From NCBI GenBank assembly GCA_018208355.1, contig CP062796.1:2044517-2108516 (forward strand): a stretch of 64,000 bases of DNA, read 5' to 3'. Position numbers and translations under genes: made by a program. This document shows positions 17,723 through 25,651 of this stretch, one piece after another. The notes beneath the pieces were generated by a model, which did not search any database, was not told the DNA's origin, and saw only the letters and a program-made list of their open reading frames with translations. The first letter of the stretch is position 1, and every line of letters begins with the position of its first letter. This DNA comes from Candidatus Fermentithermobacillus carboniphilus. Lineage in GTDB: Bacteria; Bacillota; Sulfobacillia; Fermentithermobacillales; Fermentithermobacillaceae.

Positions 17723-19321
17723 TTAAGCGGGGAGTCTTTCTTCCCCGGCGAACTCAGCGTAGTCGATGTCCGGGAATACACTGTCCCACGTCTCGAGTTG
17801 GCGCAGGAACACGGGGTCAACTGCGCCATTCTCAACCTCTTTTATGAGTTGCCTGAACCTTCCGATATGGGTGATGAAGCGATTTCTGGCATATTCCGGG
17901 ACAGTCCCGCTCTTCATGATGAACGGCCAATCCGAAGACTGGGCCAGCAGTATTTCCCGGGCGGCCTGGTTCAGGGCCCTCTTGAGGAGGCCCGTCGCCC
18001 GTTTGTGCTTTCTGGCCATCCATATCATCTGTTCCTGGCAGTGATGCAGGTGGCGGTATATCCAATCATTGGAGCCTTCGAGCCAGACCTCGTGATACCC
18101 TTTGTATCCCCAACTGGAGACGGCTGGCTTCGAGACCTGGTTTACAGGGTAATATTCTGCATATTCAGAAGGCGTTATCGTTATCACCTGTTGATTTTCG
18201 GAGGCCATACGTCTTAATAGAAATTCGAGCCACAGCGGACCTTCAAACCACCAGTGGCCGAAAAGCTCGGCATCGTAAGGTGCAACCATTATGGGGCGCC
18301 TTCCCAGGATCCCCTGCCAATATTCGGCCTCTTTGTTTCTCCAAAACAAGAAATTCCCCGCATGTTCCCATGCGGCCCGTCGAGCCGCTTCCGGATCGTA
18401 GAGGTCTTTGTCGTCGGTCTTCCTGTCGGTGACCCGGAAGTACTTGATGCCCACGGGAACCCTGGTGTTACCCGGCAGCGCATTACCGAGGTATTCAAGG
18501 GGCAATTCGTAACCTATGTCCCTGTAGAACTCACGGTAACGTGGGTCCCCCGGATACCCTTCGTCAGCACTCCAGACTTGTTTGGAGCAGTCGGGATCTC
18601 TACCGAACGCCAGAAGCTTGTGAGGCGTCATCACCGGCGCGTGGAAACCGAACCGGGGTCTAGGAGTGGCGTAAAGGACACCGTGTGTCTCCAGGATGAA
18701 GTATCTGACTCCTTCGCTGGAGAGATACGGCTCAACTTCGGGTACGTAGGCGCATTCGGGTAGCCAGAATCCCACGGGATCGTGATTGAACATGCGCCTG
18801 AAGGCCCTGGCGCCTGCCTTGATCTGCACGCCTATCGCCTCCTTATGCAGAAGAAGAGGGAGATAGCCGTGGGTGGCCGCGGAAGTCAAAAGTTCGACCC
18901 TTCCTGAACGCTCCAGCCTGGACCAGGGACTTACCAGGTCTTCTCGGTATTTCCCCGTGAAGTCCTCGTAGATCCGGGTAAAACGGGTGTGGTACATGGA
19001 CGCCAGGGACTCGAGGCGGCTATTCCCCCTGACGCGTTCCTTTTCCCGGCCTGAGAGATCGATGAGGTTCTCCAGGTACCTTTTGTACCTTTGCCGCAAC
19101 ACTTCGTCGGTTAGCATCTCGAGCAGGGGAGGCGAGAGCGACACGGCTATCCTGAAAGGGATCCCGTCCCCGGCAAGCCGTTCGAAGGTATCGAGGAGTG
19201 GGACGTATGAGTCCGTGATAGCCTGGAACAGCCACCTTTGTTCCAGAGAGTCCTCGCATTCAGAGTGTTTGACGAACGGAAGGTGGGCGTGCAGCACTAT
19301 GCTCAAGAAGCCTCTTGTCAT
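17723..19321 (-). CDS. GH57 1,4-alpha-glucan branching enzyme (DUF1957 type)
   Basis: The 532-residue enzyme has the GH57 motifs in order: HAHLPFV near the N-terminus, GFWLPECAY with the catalytic glutamate nucleophile around residue 190, and APYDAELFGHWWFEGP with the catalytic aspartate around residue 355. The C-terminal helical domain typical of branching enzymes follows. It likely forms alpha-1,6 branches in glycogen. ATG 19321 follows GAGGGAAGTGAT; longer frames add a non-conserved N-terminus. The DUF4912 gene lies 14 bases upstream on the same strand. Confidence 0.9.
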   Translation of the reverse strand: MTRGFLSIVLHAHLPFVKHSECEDSLEQRWLFQAITDSYVPLLDTFERLAGDGIPFRIAVSLSPPLLEMLTDEVLRQRYKRYLENLIDLSGREKERVRGNSRLESLASMYHTRFTRIYEDFTGKYREDLVSPWSRLERSGRVELLTSAATHGYLPLLLHKEAIGVQIKAGARAFRRMFNHDPVGFWLPECAYVPEVEPYLSSEGVRYFILETHGVLYATPRPRFGFHAPVMTPHKLLAFGRDPDCSKQVWSADEGYPGDPRYREFYRDIGYELPLEYLGNALPGNTRVPVGIKYFRVTDRKTDDKDLYDPEAARRAAWEHAGNFLFWRNKEAEYWQGILGRRPIMVAPYDAELFGHWWFEGPLWLEFLLRRMASENQQVITITPSEYAEYYPVNQVSKPAVSSWGYKGYHEVWLEGSNDWIYRHLHHCQEQMIWMARKHKRATGLLKRALNQAAREILLAQSSDWPFIMKSGTVPEYARNRFITHIGRFRQLIKEVENGAVDPVFLRQLETWDSVFPDIDYAEFAGEERLPA

Positions 19322-19335
19322 CCGGATCACTTCCC

Positions 19336-20247
19336 TCACATCCAGGGCGAACTTGGTCCTAATTTCCAGCGTATTTTGCCGTAGAATGATGTCCAGTCGA
19401 GGGGGGCCCATTCCTCGGAAATCTCGTCAGACAGGTCGTCCGGGGGAAGGACCACTACGTTTGAACGGAGGAAACCGATGAACCCTTTCTCCGGGAAGAG
19501 TCTTCCCAGCTCGGCGTAAAAGGCGTGACGGGGCTTTCCCAGGTTGATATACCAGTTGTCTGCGTCTTCATTGATGAACACGTCCACATGAACGCTCCCG
19601 TCGATGCCCGGGGTCACGTCGTAAAGGCGGATGATAGGCCTTGAAAGTCCCCATTCTTTCAGGTGCTTCTGATACATCTCCTGGTATTTTTCGTGGGTTA
19701 TCTCCCAGTAGGCATATACCCAGCCCGGGTCCCTGGCCAGAAGCACAAGCCTATCCACGCCGTATCTTTTCGGGAGAGTATATCTCTCATCCCGGATGTC
19801 TCTTGGCGAAAGGACGCGTCTTTTTTGGACTTTTATCTCTTCGGGTGCCTGGGCCCGGGGTCCCCGGGGTTCATCGGGGAAATCCTTCAGCCTCGCCCAT
19901 GCTCCCGGCTGAAGCTCTATGATTTCCCCTGCCTCCCACACGAGCTCCACTTCTTTGGAGAGATTATCTTTCCTTAGCCTTCTTGTGGCCAAAGAACCGT
20001 CGGGGTGGGATTCCCGTAATCTTTCACCGGGGCGGGCCCTCGGCCTTGCGACTCCTGACAGCCTGTCAATCTGAGCGGCTTTTTGGTGGTCCAGGGCTTC
20101 GAGGGGTACGCCAATGTCGGTCGATACCTCCATTTCAGTGGATTCTGTGTCTTTCCCCGAGCGCGAGGTTTCGGGGTAACGGTGCCGGGTGCGGTATAAC
20201 ATCGCCACTCCTAAGAGGATGAGCACAACCGCAAAAAAGAACCACAT
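19336..20247 (-). CDS. Membrane-anchored DUF4912 protein
   Basis: The 303-residue protein begins with one membrane helix (WFFFAVVLILLGVAML), continues with a basic, poorly ordered ~120-residue linker, and ends in a DUF4912 domain (RDPGWVYAYWEIT and the following VHVDVFINEDADNWYINLG). DUF4912 is frequently encoded beside alpha-glucan enzymes and resembles a carbohydrate-binding fold. It may tether or sense glycogen at the membrane; that role is inferred. ATG 20247 is chosen because it directly precedes the helix; the ribosome binding site (GGGGG) is somewhat distant. Confidence 0.8.
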   Translation of the reverse strand: MWFFFAVVLILLGVAMLYRTRHRYPETSRSGKDTESTEMEVSTDIGVPLEALDHQKAAQIDRLSGVARPRARPGERLRESHPDGSLATRRLRKDNLSKEVELVWEAGEIIELQPGAWARLKDFPDEPRGPRAQAPEEIKVQKRRVLSPRDIRDERYTLPKRYGVDRLVLLARDPGWVYAYWEITHEKYQEMYQKHLKEWGLSRPIIRLYDVTPGIDGSVHVDVFINEDADNWYINLGKPRHAFYAELGRLFPEKGFIGFLRSNVVVLPPDDLSDEISEEWAPLDWTSFYGKIRWKLGPSSPWM

Positions 20248-20370
20248 GGCGAATAGGATTCCCCCTGTCCGGCTAAGATCGGAAAAGCACCGGACCAAAT
20301 TCCCGGCTGTAGTAAATATGAGGAATAACCTCGGATTTTATTCGGTCGAAAAGCGCCTGGGAGAATACAT

Positions 20371-22392
20371 ATGCGAACAAGCGTTCTTGGAAATGGTTCC
20401 CTTTACATCGGCTTCGACAGGTCGTGTTGCCTCAGAGAAATGTTCTGGCCGGTTGTAGGCCTTGCCAATCACATTGCAGAGGGGAAAGAAAACAGGTTGA
20501 TCCTCTGGTATCGAGGCCAACTTTTTGATATTGGCGGAGAAAACTGGATGACCGATGGAGAATACGGAGAGGGTATGTCGTTCCATTGGAGGTTCCGCCA
20601 TAGGGCGGAGCCGCTGGAAATCGAGATCGACGACGTGGTGGACCCTCAGAAACCCCTATGGGTGAGGAGAATCCGCGTGATCCCTGACGCCGCGGGAAAA
20701 ATCGGCTTGTACTCTATGCACCACTACAACCTGGGAGAAAATGATGTGGGTGAGGCCGCTTTCTGGGATTCGGGGGAAAGACGGCTATATCATTTCAAAG
20801 GGCCTTTGTGGGTGTGCGCCGGTTTTGAAATCCCGGGGGCATGCAGCGGCCTCTCCTCTTCAGGCCGGGCGGAGATCATGGGCTCTGTGGCAAAACGCCG
20901 GGACGGAGGTGTCACGATCTCGCCGGAGACAGGCAAGGTCTACGGCCGGACTGTCGATCACGGACTCATCGAAAGTATCGTCGGTCTCATATGGAACCCG
21001 GCAGGGGAAACCGCGACTTTTGAAGCCGCGTACGTGCTAGCCCTGGGCAACTCCATGGACGAAGCCGGGAGGCTGGCGAGGCACGGCTCCAGGATGGGAT
21101 ACGAGGGGGTAAAGGCAAGGTCTTCGCGCTACTGGAGCCTCGGAGCCCAGGGGACCGCGTCCACGGCCGGTTCCCGTGACACCGGTCCTGGTTCTCTGTA
21201 CGAGGTTTCGTTGAAAGTCCTGGCGACTCACTGCGACCGGCGAGGCGGAATCCTTGCCTCCTGCGATAGCGATATAATGCTGGATTACCGGGATCACTAC
21301 AGGTACGTTTGGCCCAGGGATGCCGCCATGTGTGCCTCGGCTCTGGCAAGGGCGGGTTATCCGGAATTCGCTCGCCGGTACCTCCTTTTTTGCAGGGATA
21401 CTCTCTCGGAAGGCGGGTTTTTCTGGCAGAGGTACAGGCCCGATGGAACCCGTGGTTCAGGGTGGCACCCACCGGATCTTCCCCCCGGCCAACTGCCCAT
21501 CCAGGAGGACGAGACGGCCCTTTCGCTGGTCACTGCGAAAGATTACCTTGTGGCCACCAGAGATCCTGATTCCCTCGAGGAAGTCTATCCCGGTTTCATA
21601 AGAAAGGCCGCCCGATTCATCCTCGATTACAGGGAGGAAGATGGTTTTCTCGTGAAACCGTCTTTCGACCTTTGGGAGGAAAGGCGAGGCATTTTCTCCT
21701 TCACCCAGGCGTCTTGCGTCGCAGGTCTTGTTTCGGCAGCGGAAATATCTTTCGTCCTGGGTCAGGGCGATGAAAAGGAATTCTTAGCTGGCGCCTACCA
21801 GCTTCTCCAGGGACTGGTGCTCTACCTCTCTGACGATGATAGGGGCTTTGCCAGGGGGATATGTGCCGAAGCCGGCTCCCTAAACCCGGAATATATACCT
21901 GACTGGACCGCCGATGCAAGTCTTTACTGCATACCCATCCTCGTGGCGGAGTTTAAGGGGAACGAAAGGATCGCTGCGATTTCCCGGGATGTGGCGGAAG
22001 AGTGGCCCGTGGTCGTGGACAGGACCATTGAAAGAAGCAAGGTGACCTGGAAGCGGCTTGACGACCTTCTCCGGGTCCACCTCGATGGCGACAGGACGGG
22101 GGTTGCCCGGTATCAGGGGGACTGGTATTGGAGACCACCCGATACCCCCCACGTACCGGGAAACCCGTGGCCTGTTGCGACGGCGTGGCGGCTGATATCG
22201 GGACATGTGTTGGGTCTTTTGGACCGGGATGTGGTACGCGATTCCCTATCGTGGTTCAAGAGGGTGAGCATTGAGTCCGGTATTATGCCGGAACAAGTCA
22301 GCTGCGTGGACGGAGAGCCACTATCGGTGGCGCCTCTCGCCTGGTCTCAGGCGGCCTACCTTGACCTGGTCAATCTCGTGAAGGGCTCCTGA
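20371..22392 (+). CDS. GH15 glucoamylase-like glucan hydrolase
   Basis: The 673-residue protein has an N-terminal beta-sandwich (~residues 1-270) and a C-terminal six-hairpin GH15 domain. Motifs are RYVWPRDAAMCASAL, QEDETALSL and DLWEERRGIF, the last carrying the catalytic glutamate. GH15 enzymes release glucose from the ends of alpha-glucans. No signal peptide is present, so action on intracellular glycogen is likely. Start ATG 20371 follows GGGAG. It is divergent from the DUF4912-GH57 pair. Confidence 0.92.
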   Translation: MRTSVLGNGSLYIGFDRSCCLREMFWPVVGLANHIAEGKENRLILWYRGQLFDIGGENWMTDGEYGEGMSFHWRFRHRAEPLEIEIDDVVDPQKPLWVRRIRVIPDAAGKIGLYSMHHYNLGENDVGEAAFWDSGERRLYHFKGPLWVCAGFEIPGACSGLSSSGRAEIMGSVAKRRDGGVTISPETGKVYGRTVDHGLIESIVGLIWNPAGETATFEAAYVLALGNSMDEAGRLARHGSRMGYEGVKARSSRYWSLGAQGTASTAGSRDTGPGSLYEVSLKVLATHCDRRGGILASCDSDIMLDYRDHYRYVWPRDAAMCASALARAGYPEFARRYLLFCRDTLSEGGFFWQRYRPDGTRGSGWHPPDLPPGQLPIQEDETALSLVTAKDYLVATRDPDSLEEVYPGFIRKAARFILDYREEDGFLVKPSFDLWEERRGIFSFTQASCVAGLVSAAEISFVLGQGDEKEFLAGAYQLLQGLVLYLSDDDRGFARGICAEAGSLNPEYIPDWTADASLYCIPILVAEFKGNERIAAISRDVAEEWPVVVDRTIERSKVTWKRLDDLLRVHLDGDRTGVARYQGDWYWRPPDTPHVPGNPWPVATAWRLISGHVLGLLDRDVVRDSLSWFKRVSIESGIMPEQVSCVDGEPLSVAPLAWSQAAYLDLVNLVKGS

Positions 22393-22451
22393 TTACCTCC
22401 CGTGCCGGAAGAGCAAAATAGAACCGTGAAAAACTCATGGAGGTGAGGACA

Positions 22452-22748
22452 TTGCAGGACGATAGGATATGGGTTAACCCGTCGCCTGCCTCGAAGGGTG
22501 GATTGACAGAGATAGGGTACAGGGGACTTCTCGCCAAAAGCGGCGCGGATAAGGTATACCTTCATTACGGCACCGACGGTTGGAAAAACCCGCAGACCGT
22601 GCCTATGTCGAAAAGGCCCGATGGATCTTTTGCGACCCAGATAATGGCCGACGCCGAAAGGTCCCTGGAGTTCTGTTTCAAGGATTCGGCGGACCACTGG
22701 GACAATAACAATGGGTTGAACTGGTACGTTCCGGTACACAAGAAATAA
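22452..22748 (+). CDS. Small single-domain starch-binding protein (CBM25/53-like)
   Basis: A 98-residue protein consisting only of a carbohydrate-binding fold: KVYLHYGTDGWKNPQTVPM, FATQIMADAERSLEFCFKDS and HWDNNNGLNWYVPV are typical of CBM25/53 modules that bind starch or glycogen. No catalytic domain, signal or anchor is attached. TTG 22452 has GGAGGTG eight bases ahead; an ATG at 22437 has no site. It lies 59 bases after the glucoamylase gene and is followed by a strong terminator. Confidence 0.8.
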   Translation: MQDDRIWVNPSPASKGGLTEIGYRGLLAKSGADKVYLHYGTDGWKNPQTVPMSKRPDGSFATQIMADAERSLEFCFKDSADHWDNNNGLNWYVPVHKK

Positions 22749-22791
22749 ATCTTAATGAGACTATCAGAGCATGCCGTTTGTGTGACAAAAT

Positions 22792-22836
22792 GAAGAGGCC
22801 CCTTAGCGGGTGGACTAAGGGGTCTCTTCACTTTTT
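22792..22836 (+). terminator. Rho-independent terminator after the glucan genes
   Basis: A 15-bp stem (arms 22792-22806 and 22815-22829, one G-T wobble) with an eight-base loop is followed by a T-run at 22832-22836. The stem is strong enough to act in both directions. Confidence 0.9.
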
Positions 22837-22876
22837 GGCGGAAATTCCGACGTAAAAAGAGGAATTTTGCCAAACA

Positions 22877-22891
22877 GGGCGAATATCGCCC
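22877..22891. promoter_or_regulatory. Short palindrome upstream of mihF
   Basis: GGGCGA and TCGCCC flank ATA, giving a perfect 15-bp palindrome 70 bases ahead of the mihF start. It could be an operator; no convincing promoter elements pair with it. Confidence 0.3.
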
Positions 22892-22960
22892 AAGGTTGAG
22901 TGCTCGGAGGATAGTATTATTTCAATCGAGATTGACCAAAAATGTGAGGAGGGGAGAAAG

Positions 22961-23272
22961 ATGGCGCTTCCTAGCCTGACGCCGGAAGAGAAAAAGAAGG
23001 CTCTTGAAAAGGCCCAATCAATGCGCAAGGCGAGAGCCGATCTCAGGCAGAAACTGAAAAAAGGAGAAATAAAATTCTCCGAGATCATTGAGGGCAACGA
23101 TCCGGTAATCCAAAGGATGAAAGTTTCTTACCTTTTGAAGTCTTTGCCCAGGGTAGGCAAGGTCAAGGCTGAAAAGATCATGGAGGAAGTGGGGATCGAC
23201 GAGTCTCGGAGAGTACAAGGCCTGGGTAAACGTCAGAAAGAGGCTTTGTTGCAGCGTTTTGCCGATAAGTGA
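22961..23272 (+). CDS. mihF: Integration host factor-like protein (mIHF family)
   Basis: A 103-residue basic DNA-binding protein of the actinobacterial/Bacillota mIHF type. The C-terminal half has the helix-two-turn-helix segment LKSLPRVGKVKAEKIMEEVGI and LGKRQKEALLQRF. The neighbourhood (remA, gmk, rpoZ) is the usual one for this gene. ATG follows GGAGGGGAGAAAG. Nucleoid organisation is the inferred role. Confidence 0.88.
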   Translation: MALPSLTPEEKKKALEKAQSMRKARADLRQKLKKGEIKFSEIIEGNDPVIQRMKVSYLLKSLPRVGKVKAEKIMEEVGIDESRRVQGLGKRQKEALLQRFADK

Positions 23273-23284
23273 CGGGAGGACTTC

Positions 23285-23542
23285 ATGGGCGTACAGATGG
23301 TCAGCATAGGCTTCGGAAATATCGTATCGGCGCAGAGGATCGTGGCGATGGTCTCTCCGGAAAGCGCGCCGATACGTAGGATCATTTCTGAAGCCAGAGA
23401 CCGCGGCATGCTGATCGATGCCACATATGGACGGCGTACCCGGGCTGTGATAATCACTGACTCGGGACACGTCATACTCAGCGCCGTCAGTCCAGAGACG
23501 GTTGTTTCCAGGCTCGAAGAGGATACCACGAAGTCGAAATGA
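23285..23542 (+). CDS. remA: RemA-type DNA-binding regulator (DUF370)
   Basis: The 85-residue protein contains the RemA core ([39 protein letters not shown]). In Bacillus RemA is a DNA-binding regulator of matrix and osmoprotection genes; in many Bacillota it simply precedes gmk. Its stop codon overlaps the gmk start (ATGA). Confidence 0.92.
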   Translation: MGVQMVSIGFGNIVSAQRIVAMVSPESAPIRRIISEARDRGMLIDATYGRRTRAVIITDSGHVILSAVSPETVVSRLEEDTTKSK

Positions 23543-24273
23543 GAAGAGGCGTTCTGTTCGTGCTTACTGCTCCCTCAGGATGCGGAAAGGGCACCCTGAG
23601 GAGAGCGCTTTTAGCGAAAGAACCGGATATCGTGTTCTGCCCTTCCTTGACCACGAGAGAGCCCCGGCCAGGTGAAGTCCACGGGGTAGATTATCTTTTT
23701 GTTTCCAGAGAAGAATTCCTGAAAAGAAGAGACGGTGGAGAGCTGGCTGAGTGGGCCGAAGTATACGGGAACCTGTACGGCACTCCGAGGAGCGACATCG
23801 AAGCCGCTCTGAGTCAGGGACGGGACGTCATTCTGGAAAAAGATGTCCAGGGCGCGCGGACTTTGCGAAAAGTCTACCCCGAAGGGGTCTTCATATTCAT
23901 TCTCCCTCCCTCCTTCGAAGAGCTCAGGCGCCGCATGGAGGCAAGGGGAACCGAGACTGAGAAGGAGCGGGAGATCCGGCTGGAAAGCGCCCGGCAAGAA
24001 ATAGCCGATCTCGGGACCTTTGATTATGTTATTATCAATTCTGACGTAGAAAGAGCCAAAAACCGACTTCTCGCAATCGTGGCGGGTGAAAGGATGCGGG
24101 CGGAAAACCCATCCTCCCCGCCTGTGGTCCAGAGGAGGTTTGCCAATGACGAACCCGCCGCTCGAAGATCTCATGAAAAAGGTGGATTCCAAGTACAGCC
24201 TGGTAATAGCGGCCGCGAAGAGGGCAAGACAGATAGTCTCCCAGAAGGAGACCAACGCCCTTGCGGTCCATAA
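23539..24273 (+). CDS. gmk: Guanylate kinase with C-terminal extension overlapping rpoZ
   Basis: The enzyme phosphorylates GMP or dGMP to the diphosphate. The P-loop is [10 protein letters not shown], the GMP-binding segment [11 protein letters not shown], and the lid region [14 protein letters not shown]. The kinase fold ends near residue 195. The frame continues to 244 residues, so the last ~42 codons overlap the rpoZ coding region in another frame. The extension is hydrophilic and not typical of the family, which is usually about 200 residues. Confidence 0.93.
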   Translation: MRRGVLFVLTAPSGCGKGTLRRALLAKEPDIVFCPSLTTREPRPGEVHGVDYLFVSREEFLKRRDGGELAEWAEVYGNLYGTPRSDIEAALSQGRDVILEKDVQGARTLRKVYPEGVFIFILPPSFEELRRRMEARGTETEKEREIRLESARQEIADLGTFDYVIINSDVERAKNRLLAIVAGERMRAENPSSPPVVQRRFANDEPAARRSHEKGGFQVQPGNSGREEGKTDSLPEGDQRPCGP

Positions 24274-24358
24274 GCCGGTGACCATCGCCCTTGAGGAGAT
24301 CGCCAGCGGTAAGGTCAAGATTCGCCGCAAAGAATCAAAGAAAGGTGCAGACATGTAA
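24146..24358 (+). CDS. rpoZ: RNA polymerase omega subunit
   Basis: A 70-residue omega subunit: [20 protein letters not shown] followed by AAKRARQIV and [15 protein letters not shown], which is the conserved core. ATG 24146 follows AGAGGAGGTTT. The first 128 bases overlap the gmk C-terminal extension, a longer overlap than usual for this pair. Confidence 0.92.
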   Translation: MTNPPLEDLMKKVDSKYSLVIAAAKRARQIVSQKETNALAVHKPVTIALEEIASGKVKIRRKESKKGADM

Positions 24359-24427
24359 GCAGAAGGGCGCCCGGTAAGGGTGCCTTGATTATTATGAATT
24401 TAGACAAATCCTCGGAGGAAGGTTCTC

Positions 24428-25651
24428 ATGCTGAAAGGAAAAACCGTAGTTATCGGCGTATCCGGAGGGATCGCCGCTTACAAGGCGGTGGAAGTCGTCT
24501 CACGCCTTAAAAAGCTCGGCGCCGAAACTCACGTCATCATGACCCGCAACGCCACAAAACTTGTGGCACCCATAACTTTCAGGACAATCTCGAACCAGCC
24601 CGTGGTCGTAGACATGTTCGAAGAGCCGAAGCGATGGAATGTAGAGCATATAGCCCTTGCCGAAAAGGCGGACCTTTTCCTCATCTGTCCCGCCACCGCC
24701 AACGTCATAGGCAAGATCGCTTGCGGCATCGCCGACGATTACCTGACCACCACCGTGATGGCCTGTACCGCTCCGAAGCTCATATGTCCGGCGATGAATC
24801 ACAACATGTACGAAAACCCCGTCCTACAGGGGAACCTGAGGAAGCTGCGCGAGCTTGGTTACCGCATCCTCGAACCGGAATACGGGCAGCTGGCTTCAGG
24901 GGCTATGGGGAAAGGAAGGCTTCCGGAACCGGAAAAGATAGTTCAAGAAGTTGTGACCTTGCTCAATGCGACCGAAGACTTGAGAGGACTTCGCCTCCTG
25001 GTGACAGCGGGGCCGACCAGGGAGTGGCTGGATCCGGTCCGGTACATATCCAACCCTTCGACCGGGAAAATGGGTTACGCCATCGCCGAAGCCGCTTCTA
25101 GACGAGGGGCGCAAGTATACCTCGTATCGGGGCCAGTTAACCTCGAACCTCCGTCTGGCGTCCATCTTACCCAGGTAGAGACTACGGCTGAGATGCTTTC
25201 GGCGTGTCTTTCCCTTTACGATGATGTTGATGCGGTGATCGCCGCTGCGGCTCCTTGCGATTTCAGGCCCCGTGAGAAGAAAAAAGAGAAGGTCAAGAAG
25301 ACAGAAGGCGCCGAAACTCTCGAACTTCTTCCTACCGAGGACATACTCAAAACTCTCGGTGATAATAAGGGAAAACACATCCTGGTGGGGTTTGCGGCTG
25401 AAACTCATAACCTGCGAGAATACGCGATGGAAAAGGTGCGAAAGAAAAACCTTGATTTCATCTGCGCCAACAAGGTCGGAATCCCTGGATCGGGGTTTGG
25501 GTCCGACACCAATGCCGTCACGGTGATTTACCCGGACGGTAAATGGGAAGAGATCGGCCCTGACTCCAAGCACAACATTGCTCTGGCGATCCTGGACAGG
25601 GTGAGAAAGATTGCACTTGAACGGAATATCCTCGAGAATCCTCCGGTATGA
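24428..25651 (+). CDS. coaBC: Bifunctional phosphopantothenoylcysteine decarboxylase / phosphopantothenate-cysteine ligase
   Basis: The 407-residue protein catalyses two coenzyme A steps. The N-terminal CoaC flavoprotein half has GVSGGIAAYKAVEV, the histidine in WNVEHIALAEKAD and the substrate-binding PAMNHNMYENP. The CoaB half begins near residue 185 with LLVTAGPTREWLDPVRYISN and GKMGYAIAEAA. The stop overlaps the priA start (ATGA). Confidence 0.95.
   Translation: MLKGKTVVIGVSGGIAAYKAVEVVSRLKKLGAETHVIMTRNATKLVAPITFRTISNQPVVVDMFEEPKRWNVEHIALAEKADLFLICPATANVIGKIACGIADDYLTTTVMACTAPKLICPAMNHNMYENPVLQGNLRKLRELGYRILEPEYGQLASGAMGKGRLPEPEKIVQEVVTLLNATEDLRGLRLLVTAGPTREWLDPVRYISNPSTGKMGYAIAEAASRRGAQVYLVSGPVNLEPPSGVHLTQVETTAEMLSACLSLYDDVDAVIAAAAPCDFRPREKKKEKVKKTEGAETLELLPTEDILKTLGDNKGKHILVGFAAETHNLREYAMEKVRKKNLDFICANKVGIPGSGFGSDTNAVTVIYPDGKWEEIGPDSKHNIALAILDRVRKIALERNILENPPV

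Noticed and set aside
23611..24354. Minus-strand open frame of 247 codons
   Set aside because: It is the shadow of gmk and rpoZ on the opposite strand.
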